Positions 54,915-63,977 of a stretch of 64,000 nucleotides of DNA are shown here, in pieces. The stretch lies in assembly GCF_000192435.1 (NCBI RefSeq), contig NZ_AEUD01000002.1:62001-126000 (forward strand), given 5' to 3'. Source of the stretch: Gordonia neofelifaecis NRRL B-59395. GTDB lineage: Bacteria > Actinomycetota > Actinomycetes > Mycobacteriales > Mycobacteriaceae. Made by a program: the position numbers and the translations under genes. The notes beneath the pieces are model-generated. The model was not told the DNA's origin. It did no database searches and saw only the letters and a program-made list of their open reading frames with translations. How positions within the stretch are numbered: position 1 is the first letter of the stretch; every line of letters starts with the position of its first letter.

Positions 54915-57900
54915 ATGAACAGTGCGACAATCAGTTTCGCTCGGCGACCGCGAATCTCGGTGCCCGCTCCGTCGGACGGCGATGTGGAGCTGACGCCGCC
55001 ACCGGAACTGTCGCGGGCGGTGCCGCCGAATCTACTGGTCCGTCTGCTGCCGGTGGTGATGGTGGTCGCCGTGGTCGGAATGGTCGCGATGATGATCGTG
55101 ACGGGCGGCGCCGGTGCGCTGGCGAACCCGATGTTCCTGATGTTCCCGCTGATGATGGTGATGTCGATGGTCGGCATGCTCGCGTCGGGTGGTCGCGGTG
55201 GGCCCGAACGGACCGCAGAACTCAACGAGACGCGAAAGGACTACCTCCGCCACCTCGGCCAACTGCGCTCCGACGTGGCCGAGACCGCGGCGCTGCAACG
55301 GAAGTCGGCCGAATGGGTGCACCCGTCGCCGGACTCGCTGATCGGCCTGGTCGGCGGCCGCCGGATGTGGGAGCGCCGCTTCGGCGACGACGATTTCGGC
55401 CACGTGCGGGTCGGCCGGGGCGCACATCGGCTGGCGACCGCGCTGGTGCCGCCGGAGACGCCGCCGGGCGACGACCTGGAACCCGTCTCGGCGGCGGCGC
55501 TGCGCCGATTCTCGGCGGCTCATGCTGCGGTGGACGACTTGCCCACCGCGGTCTCGCTGCGTGGATTCCCCGCGATGAGTCTCCTGGGGGACCCGGCTCA
55601 GGTGCGCGCCCTGCTGCGCTCCATGCTGTGTTCGGCGGTTGTGCTGCACGGTCCGGATCACCTGCGAATCGCGGTCGTCGCCGACGACCCCCTTGCCGCG
55701 GAATGGGATTGGATCAAATGGCTGCCGCATGCCGGGCATCCGCAGCGCCGCGACGCGCTGGGACCGGTGCGGATGATCTATCCGACGCTTCCAGCGCTGA
55801 CGGCCGACCTCGCCGACGACCTGGCGGCCCGGGCGGGATTCAGCCGCGCCGCGGAGTCGGTCGCGACTTCGCACTTGGTGATCGTCGTCGACACCGATCG
55901 GGTGGACGTCGACGACGAGCTGATCAGCGGTGTCGGACTCGACGGGGTGACCGTGGTGGGACTGGGCAGCGCGGCGAGTCCGTTGGCAGTCCACCGCGGA
56001 CTGCAGCTGGTGGTGTCCGAAGGACGGGTCGCCGCGCAGACCGCGGCCGGCCTCGAGGAGTTCGCCGTCGTCGACCGACTCGCCCTGGCGGGCGCGGATG
56101 CGCTGGCGCGCAGGCTCGCCCGATTCCGGCCGGCGTCGATCGATGCGATGCTCGACGTGGACACGCCGTTCGTCGCGGGCGACCCCGGACTGCCCGCACT
56201 GCTGGGCAGATCGGACGCGGCGATGTTCGACCCGGTGAGCATGTGGCGGGGCCGGTCGGGCGTCGATCGGCTGCGCGTGCCGATCGGCTACACCCCCGAC
56301 GGGGCGCCCGTGCACCTCGACCTCAAGGAGAGTGCGCACGGCGGCATGGGACCGCACGGGCTGTGTATCGGCGCCACGGGCAGCGGCAAGAGCGAGCTGC
56401 TGCGGACCCTGGTGCTGGCCTTGATCGCCACCCACTCGCCCGACGAGCTGAACCTGGTTCTCGTCGACTTCAAAGGCGGCGCAACGTTTCTCGGGTTGGA
56501 GAGCGCGCATCACACCGCGGCGGTGATCACCAACCTCGAGCAGGAGCTGGCGATGGTGGACCGGATGGGCGACGCGCTGTCCGGGGAACTGAACCGTCGC
56601 CAGGAACTGCTGCGGGCGGCGGGCAACTTCGCCAACGTCACCGACTACGAGCAAGCGCGACGGGCCGGTGCGCCGCTGGCCCCGCTGCCCGCGTTGTTCA
56701 TCGTCGTCGACGAGTTCTCGGAGCTTCTCGCACAGAAGCCGGAGTTCGCCGACCTGTTCGTCGCGATCGGCAGGCTGGGGCGGTCGTTGCACATCCACCT
56801 GCTCCTGGCGTCGCAGCGATTGGAGGAGGGGCGGCTGCGCGGACTCGACAGTCACCTCTCCTATCGGATCGGGTTGAAGACCTTCTCCGCCAACGAATCC
56901 CGGACGGTACTCGGCGTCCCGGATGCCTATCACCTGCCGAGTTCGCCCGGCGCGGCATACCTCAAGTGCGATTCTTCGGCGCCCACCCGGTTCAACACCT
57001 GCTTCGTCTCCGACCGATATCGCCCACCGGCGACGATCGTCGATGCCGGGAGCCGGGGCGTCTCGGGGGTCCGACCGCTGCTGCGGTTCACCAACGCCGA
57101 GGTCCCGATCGTCGAGTCGGCCGGCGCCGACGCCGATGAGCAGGCCGACGAGGGACCGTCGTCGACGGTGCTGGAGACGATGGTCGGCGCGCTCGCCGGA
57201 CACGGCTCGACACCGCACCAGGTGTGGCTGCCGCCGCTGGAGGGTGCCATCGCCCTCGACGCGATCGTCGGCTGCGACGAACCCGGGGCCGGTGGGCTGC
57301 GGATCCCGTACGGGGTGGTCGACCTGCCGTTCGAGCAGCGCCGCGACACCGCGTGGCTCCCCTGCCGTTCGAGCAGCGCCGCGACACCGCGTGGCTCGAC
57401 GTGTCCGGCGCGGCCGGGCACGTCGCGGTGGTCGGCGGCCCGCAGTCGGGGAAGTCGACGACGCTCCGCACCCTGATCTGTGGTGCGGCGCTGACTCATG
57501 CGCCCGAGCAGGTGCAGTTCTACTGTCTGGACTTCGGCGGCGGCACGCTGTCGGCACTGGCCGGTCTGCCGCACGTCGGATCGGTGGCGACCAAGACTCA
57601 GCCAGACCGGATCCGTCGCACGCTGGCGGAGATCGAGTCGGTGCTCGCCACCAGGGAGACGCTCTTCGCCGACCGCGGCATCGAGTCGATGCGCGAGTAC
57701 CGTGCGGCTCGGGCCCGCGGCGAGTACGCCGACGATCCGTACGGCGATCTCTTCCTGGTGATCGACGGAGTGGGTGTGCTGCGGGCCGAGTTCGAACTGC
57801 TCGAGGAGAAGGTGAACGCACTCGTCTCGACCGGGCTCTCGTACGGCGTCCACGTGGTGGTGACGGCCGCGCGATGGGGCGAGATCCGGCCGGCCATGAA

Positions 57901-58915
57901 GGACCTGATGGGCGGCCGCGTCGAACTGCGGCTCGGCGACGCGCTGGATTCGGAGATGAGTCGACGCGCCGCGGCAGGCGTGCCGGAGGGTCGGCCCGGT
58001 CGCGGCCTGACGGCTCAGGAGAAGCACCTGCTGGTCGCCCTGCCGCGTGTCGACGGGGTCGCCTCTGCGGCCGACGTGTCGGTCGGCACCACGCGGCTCG
58101 TCGACCACTGCGTCGAGATCTACGGCGATCGACGGGCGCCGGGCGTCCGAACCCTGGCGCGGGTGATCGGCCGGGACGAGCTGAGTTCGATTGCGGCCGA
58201 GCGCCGAACCGAGTTCGGGCCGGGGCGGGTCGCGCTGGGACTGTCGGAGACGGATTTGGGCCCGTGCGTGCTGGACTTCGATCTCCAGCCGCACCTGCTC
58301 GTGTTCGCCGACGTCGAATCCGGTAAGACCGAGACACTGCGGACGCTGGTGGAGGGCCTTGTCGCGGGAGGGGAGCCCGACGAGGTCAAGATCGTGCTCG
58401 TCGACTACCGCCGCGGACTGCTCGGCGTGGTGCCCGACGAGTATCGCGGCGGGTATGCGAGTTCCGAACGCACGGCGCAGCCGATGATGGCGCAGCTCGC
58501 TGAGTACTTCGCGGCCCGTCTGCCGGGCGACGACGTCACGCCGCAGGACCTGCACGACCGCTCGTGGTGGTCGGGCCCGACCGTGTATCTGGTGGTCGAC
58601 GACTACGACCTGGTCGCGACGGCGTCGGGAAACCCGTTGCTGCCGTTGGTGGAACTGCTCGGTCACGGTCGCGACATCGGGTTCCGGATGATTCTGGCGC
58701 GACGTTCCGGAGGACTGGGGCGTGCCCTGTTCGACCCGGTGATCGCGGGCATGCGCGACCTCTCGTGCGACGTCTTCCTGATGAACGGGGACCCCGACGA
58801 GGGCTATGTGGTCGGCAGACACCGTCTGCAACGACTGCCGGCGGGCAGGGGAGAGCTGGTGTCGCGCAGCAGGACTCCGGAGATCGTGCAGGTGGCGGTC
58901 GGAGACCGCGAATGA
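54915..58915 (+). pseudogene. eccC: EccC FtsK/SpoIIIE-type ATPase of ESX-4-like system, split by a 38-bp duplication
   Basis: Motor ATPase of type VII secretion. From ATG 54915 (GGGGGG 5 nt upstream) come two membrane helices (residues about 38-85), then ATPase domain 1 with Walker A GATGSGKSE at 486-494 and VLVDFKGGATF. A 37-bp repeat at 57323-57359 and 57361-57397 adds 38 bp, shifts the frame, and ends the first product at 57476. Past it, the other frame encodes domain 2 (GGPQSGKSTTLRTL) and domain 3 (FADVESGKTETL), ending at 58915. Removing 38 bp restores one frame of 1,320 residues, normal for EccC. In-frame GTG 57401 could start the second half. It may be a real split, a null allele or an assembly artefact. 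Confidence 0.88.
57323..57397. repeat. 37-bp tandem direct repeat inside eccC
   Basis: Two identical 37-bp copies (57323-57359 and 57361-57397) separated by a single C, period 38 bp. The copies encode LPFEQRRDTAWL in the linker before ATPase domain 2. The period is not a multiple of three, so the second copy is read in a different frame. Confidence 0.95.
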
Positions 58916-60087
58916 CGGCGCCGGTGCTGGACCTGGCGTACGGCACGGTGCGCGGACCGGGCGGCGCCGTCGACGTCCTGCCGATGCTGGAGGACATCGA
59001 CTGCGCCGAACGGCGCGGCGTCGCCCGTCCCGGTCTCGGTGCGGTGGTCCGTCGAGCGACCGAGCGCGAGGCCGTGCTTGTTCCGACAGTCTGGGGCGAC
59101 GTGCGCACGGCCGCGCTGGTCGGGGAGTTCGCGGCGATCGGCGCAGTGGTGCGCCCGATACCGCGGGCGGTCGCGATCGCGGCGTCGCACGCGGACGCCA
59201 CGGTCAACCGATGCGCGGTGGTCGAGACGTGTCTGCTGCCCGCCACCGGCGGACATTGGAGCGTGCACGCGGTCAGCCGTGTCGACGGCCGCTGGCTGCT
59301 GGGGCGCGGCGCGGTCACGCAGCCCCGGCGGATTCCGGTGGATCCGAGCTGGGCGGCCCTGCTCGAGGACGCCGACGCGGTCTTCGTCGACGGGCCGGAC
59401 CACGACTCGATTCGACGGGCGCAGCGCTGCATCGCGGAGTCGTTCGGCGTGCGGACCGTGGCCGTCGACCGCGCTGTCCTCGAGCGCCACGGCGGTCGTA
59501 CCGGGTTGGCGACGGGTGCCGATCTGCTGGCGGGGCTATCGCGTCCGCCGCAGTCCAGGGCTCGGCGGACGGCGCGTGCGCCCGGCGTGGTCGCCGCGGT
59601 GCTGTTGATCGCGGTGGCTGTTGCGGCGGGATGGATGCACTGGCCGCGAGCGGCACCGCCGGACCGGCAGACCGTCCAGGTGGGGCGGGCGGAGCTCAGC
59701 GTGCCCGGTCGGTGGCATCGCAGTGACCTCACCGATTCCGGGAGCGGAACGCGGGCGGTGTTCGCGGCACCGGACGACGGTCGGCGGCTGATCGTCGTAG
59801 TGTCCCGATTACGGACGGGCTCGACGTCCGCGACGGTCGCGGAGAGTCTGCGGAACCGGATCGGTCAGCGTGGCGACGACGTGGTCGCCGGGTTCGCCGC
59901 CGACCTGAGTTACGCGGGCCGTCGTGTCATCGGCTACCGCGAGACGCCGGCGTCCGGTGCGCCGATCGCCTGGTACGTCACCGTCGACGCCGGTTCTCAG
60001 GTGAGTGTCGGGTGTCAGGGCGGGACGGGGGAGGACTCGGTCGAGGACGCCTGTCGTGCGGCGGTCGGATCGGTGCGGGTCGGGTGA
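58912..60087 (+). CDS. Type VII secretion-associated protein, Rv3446c family
   Basis: A 391-residue protein. The N-terminal 200 residues look like a degenerate actin/ATPase-like fold (LDLAYGTVRG near the start), one membrane helix follows (APGVVAAVLLIAVAVAAGWMHW, about 225-245), and the C-terminal 145 residues form an extracytoplasmic domain (VPGRWHRSDL, VIGYRETPASGAPIAWYV, then Cys-containing GCQGGTGEDSVEDAC). This matches the Rv3446c-type protein encoded next to EccC4. Its ATG overlaps the eccC stop (ATGA). Role in secretion unknown. Confidence 0.85.
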   Translation: MTAPVLDLAYGTVRGPGGAVDVLPMLEDIDCAERRGVARPGLGAVVRRATEREAVLVPTVWGDVRTAALVGEFAAIGAVVRPIPRAVAIAASHADATVNRCAVVETCLLPATGGHWSVHAVSRVDGRWLLGRGAVTQPRRIPVDPSWAALLEDADAVFVDGPDHDSIRRAQRCIAESFGVRTVAVDRAVLERHGGRTGLATGADLLAGLSRPPQSRARRTARAPGVVAAVLLIAVAVAAGWMHWPRAAPPDRQTVQVGRAELSVPGRWHRSDLTDSGSGTRAVFAAPDDGRRLIVVVSRLRTGSTSATVAESLRNRIGQRGDDVVAGFAADLSYAGRRVIGYRETPASGAPIAWYVTVDAGSQVSVGCQGGTGEDSVEDACRAAVGSVRVG

Positions 60088-60114
60088 GTGGCGGCCCGCA
60101 CCGTCCTGCGCCGC

Positions 60115-60963
60115 TCACGCCAGATCGAACATCCAGCGGGGATTCTCGAGCAGTCCGCGCGGAAGATAGTCCGATTCGACTTCGATCCGCATCCCTTCGT
60201 ACGAGGCCTTGGCCGTCAGTCCGAGAATCGGCAGGGACGCGAAGCCGACCGGGTCGGCCCGGCGTTCGGCAGTCGCGGACCAGTACGCCCTGTGGCTTTC
60301 GAGGGCCCTCTCGAGCTGGGTCGAGAACTCGTCCTGATCGCCGATGGCGGAGAGCATGCCGAATAGATCGAGCGCGAGCAGCGTCGACTCCTCGCGGGTG
60401 CTCATCGTCGGATGGTCGATCGATTCCAGTGCGGCACTGACGGACCCGGGCCAGTCGTGGTCGCCGGAGTCGAATCCGCGAAGGGCCTCGAACATCCGGC
60501 ACCAGTAGTCGTCGAACTGTCCGTCCTCGGCCAGGTCGTCGAGGCGGAACTCGGCGAGCACGTTCTCGGCGACACTGTTGCGCGTGATCTGCGACCACCA
60601 GTACGCGTTGAGCCACGCCCGCAGGTGCGTGTACGACGTCGGACCGGTGGTCGGCAGATCGAGGACTCCGGACTCGTAGCCGACGGGTTCCACGGTTCCG
60701 GACGCGGTGCCCGCGAGCTGGAACAGCGCGGAGTTCAACTGCGCCGCCAGACGCGCCGTCCGACGCGTCTCGACGCGCTCCGCCTGTGGGTCGTCGACCA
60801 GTTGGAATTTCAGCGTCGTCTCCGCCATCGCCACGGCGAACTGCATCGACGATCCCGGATCGGTCTCGATCAGCTCAGGGATCACCGACAGTGTTCCCGT
60901 GCTCTCCTCGACCATTCGATCGATGTCCGTTCGGCCGCTGTCGTGCCGAGATACGACTCTCAC
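60115..60963 (-). CDS. Immunity protein, Imm49-like
   Basis: A 282-residue soluble, mainly helical protein. The C-terminal segment, with LERALESHRAYWSATAERRADPVGF and then MRIEVESDYLPRGLL, is the pattern I associate with the Imm49 immunity family of polymorphic-toxin loci. It would bind and neutralise the cognate toxin in the cytoplasm. GTG 60963 has AGGAGGG 8 nt upstream. It lies 42 bp downstream of the secreted nuclease-like toxin on the same strand, the expected toxin-then-immunity order, and is convergent with the ESX gene ending at 60087. Confidence 0.75.
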   Translation of the reverse strand: MRVVSRHDSGRTDIDRMVEESTGTLSVIPELIETDPGSSMQFAVAMAETTLKFQLVDDPQAERVETRRTARLAAQLNSALFQLAGTASGTVEPVGYESGVLDLPTTGPTSYTHLRAWLNAYWWSQITRNSVAENVLAEFRLDDLAEDGQFDDYWCRMFEALRGFDSGDHDWPGSVSAALESIDHPTMSTREESTLLALDLFGMLSAIGDQDEFSTQLERALESHRAYWSATAERRADPVGFASLPILGLTAKASYEGMRIEVESDYLPRGLLENPRWMFDLA

Positions 60964-61005
60964 CGTGTCGCCCTCCTGTCAGTGATGGGATTCAAGAAAC
61001 CGTAG

Positions 61006-62283
61006 TCAGTACTGGAACACCTTCACGGTGAAGCCGCCCCATTCGCCCGTCTTGGTCAACACGGCCTGGACCATGCGGTAGTCGAGGGTGCCGTTGTTCA
61101 ACGCCATCCCGATGCGGGTCGCCAGCGGAAAGTTCGTCTTCAACAGGTCTTGCAGCACGAGTTCCAGATAGCCCCTGGTGCCCTGCTGGTAGTCCTTGCT
61201 GTCCCAACCTCGGCGCTGTCCGAGTCCCGCACTCGGACCCTTCGCTTCGTTGATGACGATGCGTTCCGGGCCGCCGGCCTTGGGCTTGACGCTGTAGACC
61301 TGGTCGAACGTGCCCTGACCACCGCGTGCATTCGGATTCGTGAGCTCCCGGACGTCGTACTTGGACGACGGGAAGTCGCGGGCGATCGACTGACGTCCGG
61401 CGGCTTCGCCCAGCTCCTCGCCGTGGCGGGTCTGGCGTGCATAGGCGTCCCTCAGCTTGTCCGCCGTCGTATTCGAGATCTTCCCGCCGTTGGCGGTCTC
61501 GCGTGCCTCGTCGGCCTGGAATCGCTTCACGTCCGCGTTCGCATCCCGCCGCTTCTTCAGCGCCGAGGCCACCGACTGCGTGTCGCGCGGGCTGACGGGT
61601 GTCGGACGCTCGACCGACTTGTACTGTGCGGGCTCCACCGGACGGTTCGACGCCAGCTTGAACGTTCCCGGATTGCTCCGGTCCTCGTAGATCCTCGGGA
61701 TCGGCTCGCCGTTGGCGTCACGCGCACCGGCATTGCGCCGGTACATCACACCGTTCGAGTCCTGGGCCCGATAGTACTTCTGGCGGTATGCCGCGTCCTG
61801 GACCTTCTCGTGCATGGGCGCATTGCGCTTCTCGACGTCGAGTTTCGGCGTCTGCGGGACTGCCGGAGTGCTCGGCCTGGGGTTCTGCTGATTCTGGGGC
61901 CGCTGCGGGTTCGGCTGACCCGGCTTCTCCATGCTCGGAACGTCCCGGACCTGGTCGCCCGAACCGCACTGCGCTGCCCGTGAGCGCAGAACTCCGGCCC
62001 GGGCCTTGAGTGCGCTGCGCTCGCCATCGAGCTGGTCGGCCTCCGCGTTGTACGCATTCACCGCACCGACGTCGCGGGTATTGACCGAGCCCTGGCGTGC
62101 ATTGTGCGCGCTGATGCGGCTCGCGAGGCTGTTCGCGTCGCCGTTGTACGCCTGGATGTCGCTCTGCAAGGTGGTGCAATCGGCCGGCGCCGCCGAGGCC
62201 GGCGACCAGGCGATGACGCCCGACGTGAGGGCCAGTATCGCGGTCATCAAGACCGCGAGAACCGCTATGCGAACTGAGCGCAT
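61006..62283 (-). CDS. Secreted polymorphic toxin with nuclease-like C-terminal domain
   Basis: A 425-residue exported protein. Signal peptide: residues 1-32 (VRIAVLAVLMTAILALTSGV, cut near ASA-AP). Residues 34-106 are a helical hairpin flanked by Cys36 and Cys106. A Pro/Gln linker (115-150) follows, then a basic middle region, and the C-terminal 120 residues have a restriction-endonuclease-like pattern: FDQVY (Asp327), INEAKG (Glu346, Lys348), QQGTRGYLE (Glu374). Followed by an Imm49-like gene, it is best read as an antibacterial DNase or RNase toxin. ATG 62283 has GGGGAG 7 nt upstream. Whether it leaves by Sec alone or depends on the neighbouring ESX system is unknown. The 259 bp upstream show no other gene. 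Confidence 0.78.
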   Translation of the reverse strand: MRSVRIAVLAVLMTAILALTSGVIAWSPASAAPADCTTLQSDIQAYNGDANSLASRISAHNARQGSVNTRDVGAVNAYNAEADQLDGERSALKARAGVLRSRAAQCGSGDQVRDVPSMEKPGQPNPQRPQNQQNPRPSTPAVPQTPKLDVEKRNAPMHEKVQDAAYRQKYYRAQDSNGVMYRRNAGARDANGEPIPRIYEDRSNPGTFKLASNRPVEPAQYKSVERPTPVSPRDTQSVASALKKRRDANADVKRFQADEARETANGGKISNTTADKLRDAYARQTRHGEELGEAAGRQSIARDFPSSKYDVRELTNPNARGGQGTFDQVYSVKPKAGGPERIVINEAKGPSAGLGQRRGWDSKDYQQGTRGYLELVLQDLLKTNFPLATRIGMALNNGTLDYRMVQAVLTKTGEWGGFTVKVFQY

Positions 62284-62542
62284 CAAATCTTCTCCCCAAC
62301 TCGGCATCCGCCGACGAAGTTCCTGTGTGTGCTGAAAGCGCGCTGAACGTAGCACTGGGGAACTGCCCGGCTCGGGCCACTCGGACCGAGGGGGAAATGC
62401 CTATCTACCAGCCGATATGACGAATTCTCCGACTGGCGGCGAGGATGTCTCGACTCGCCGGGATTACGCCGCGTGAATGACGGCTCCCGCCGCGCACTCG
62501 GACATAGTTCATCCAGCGAATGGCCGGCACCGTCGTGCGGCG

Positions 62543-63385
62543 CTACACCTTCGTGCGGTAGGCGAAGCTGCCGACCTGGAGGTACGAGACCCGGTCGGCG
62601 AGCGGCGAGCTGACCCGGCCCAGCGCCCGGTAGACGTGTGCGTCCTTGCCGATGACCGACGACGCCCGTCCCTTCATCGTCACCCTGATCATCTTCTTCG
62701 CCGCCTTCTCCGGCGACATGGCGAAGGCCTTCGCGACGCCGACTGGGATGCCCATGCTCTCGGCGCTGCCGCGCACGATGTCGGTCCAGATGGTTCCCGG
62801 AATCACCGTTGTCGCCGTCACCGCCGGCGACAGTCGTCGAAGGTCCTGCGCCAAGCCGAACCCGAAGTAGGCGACGGCGGCCTTGGAGGCGCCGTACACG
62901 GCGGCGCCGGGCACCGGGACGATCGCCGACAGGCTGGAGGTCAGCATGATCCGGCCGCCGTCGGGACGCGCCAGGAGGTGGGGGAGGAAGGCCTGCGTCA
63001 TCGCGACGGTGCCGCGGAAGTTGACGGTCATCAGCTGATCGATGCGCTCAGGCGTGACATCGAGGGTGGTCTCGACGGGCTGGGCGATGCCGGCGATGTT
63101 GAACAGCCCGTCGACCACGCCGTGTGCGTCGAGGACCTCCCGCGGGAAAGCAGCCACCGCGCGGCCGTCGGCGATGTCGAGCACGTGCGTCGTGAGTCGC
63201 GACGATGCCGAGTCGGCCGTCCGCTGCAGGCCGGCGGCGTTGATGTCGACGGCGGCAACGGTCGCGCCCTGCGCCACCAGCTCCAGCGCGACCTGCTTGC
63301 CGATCCCGTTGCCCGCGCCCGTCACGACGAATACCTTCCCGGCGACGGGCATCGCCGTCCGGGTGCTCCGCCTTCGTGAGATCAC
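62543..63385 (-). CDS. SDR family NAD(P)-dependent oxidoreductase
   Basis: A classical short-chain dehydrogenase of about 280 residues. The cofactor motif is VVTGAGNGIGKQ near residue 23, NIAGIAQPVE follows, and the catalytic set is Ser of MLTSSLSAIV and YGASKAAV (Tyr-x-x-x-Lys). The C-terminal extension (GKDAHVYRALGRVSS) is like that of acyl- or steroid-type mycobacterial SDRs. GTG 63385 overlaps the YceI stop (GTGA); ATG 63352 would start directly at the conserved fold. Substrate unknown. Confidence 0.88.
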   Translation of the reverse strand: MISRRRSTRTAMPVAGKVFVVTGAGNGIGKQVALELVAQGATVAAVDINAAGLQRTADSASSRLTTHVLDIADGRAVAAFPREVLDAHGVVDGLFNIAGIAQPVETTLDVTPERIDQLMTVNFRGTVAMTQAFLPHLLARPDGGRIMLTSSLSAIVPVPGAAVYGASKAAVAYFGFGLAQDLRRLSPAVTATTVIPGTIWTDIVRGSAESMGIPVGVAKAFAMSPEKAAKKMIRVTMKGRASSVIGKDAHVYRALGRVSSPLADRVSYLQVGSFAYRTKV

Positions 63386-63912
63386 TGAGCAACCGTCGCC
63401 CGCAGCGCGACGACGACGTCGTCGGCGACCTTCAGCGCGCCCATCATCAGCGAGTACGGCTTCACGCCGAAGTCGGTCTGGGTCACCGTGGACTCGCCGG
63501 AGACGGTGGTGCCGTCGGCGGTCACCTCGACGGTGTGCGGCCGTGCGGTGCCGCAGACGGTCAGGCTTCCGGCGAGGCGGTAGCCGCCGTCGACCGCGGT
63601 GACCGTGTCCGCAGTGAAGACGATCTCGCCGAACTTCGACGACTTCAGCGATTTGAGCGCGTTGGTGCGAGCGACGAGCCGCTCGGGTGCGGTCATCGGC
63701 GTCAGACCGCCCTCACCGGAGCGCACCTGCATCGATTCGACGTCGACCCGCAGTGAGACGGCGACGGGCGTCTCGTCGTCGAACGTCACTTCGCCGTGCC
63801 AGTCGTCGAAACCGATCGTCAGAGCATGGCCGGTCCGGGCGGCGCGTCCGGCGACCCCGGTGCGGAGGGTGAGCTCGCCGTCGTCGGGACCGATCCCAAT
63901 CACACGTGTCAT
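63382..63912 (-). CDS. YceI family protein
   Basis: A 176-residue lipocalin-like beta-barrel protein of the YceI family, which binds isoprenoid-like lipids. Typical elements are GRAARTGHALTIGFDDWHGEVTF near residue 22, TPMTAPERLVARTNALKSLKSSKFGEIVF in the middle, and LAGSLTVCGTARPHTVEV. There is no signal peptide, so it is cytoplasmic, as in many actinobacteria. ATG 63912 lies 7 nt behind a TATCGT box, a leaderless arrangement. It is co-transcribed with the SDR gene. Confidence 0.85.
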   Translation of the reverse strand: MTRVIGIGPDDGELTLRTGVAGRAARTGHALTIGFDDWHGEVTFDDETPVAVSLRVDVESMQVRSGEGGLTPMTAPERLVARTNALKSLKSSKFGEIVFTADTVTAVDGGYRLAGSLTVCGTARPHTVEVTADGTTVSGESTVTQTDFGVKPYSLMMGALKVADDVVVALRATVAQ

Positions 63913-63947
63913 GTGACCGACGATACGGTTCTCGAGGCCGCCGCGTT

Positions 63948-63977
63948 TTGACCGGGGCCACGGCCCCCGCGTAGCCT
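63948..63977 (+). promoter_or_regulatory. Sigma-A-type promoter reading off the right end
   Basis: TTGACC (63948-63953) and TAGCCT (63972-63977) are separated by 18 bp. A GTG at 63987 could be the start of the next gene, beyond the window. Confidence 0.5.

Noticed and set aside
54248-57139. Plus-strand open frame of about 960 codons across eccD and eccC
   Set aside because: Runs antisense through eccD and out of frame through eccC; composition is Arg/Gly-rich shadow sequence.
55032-58337. Minus-strand open frame of about 1,100 codons opposite eccC
   Set aside because: High-GC shadow of the eccC coding strand; Arg/Pro/His-rich composition, no domain pattern, and it lies across well-supported EccC motifs.
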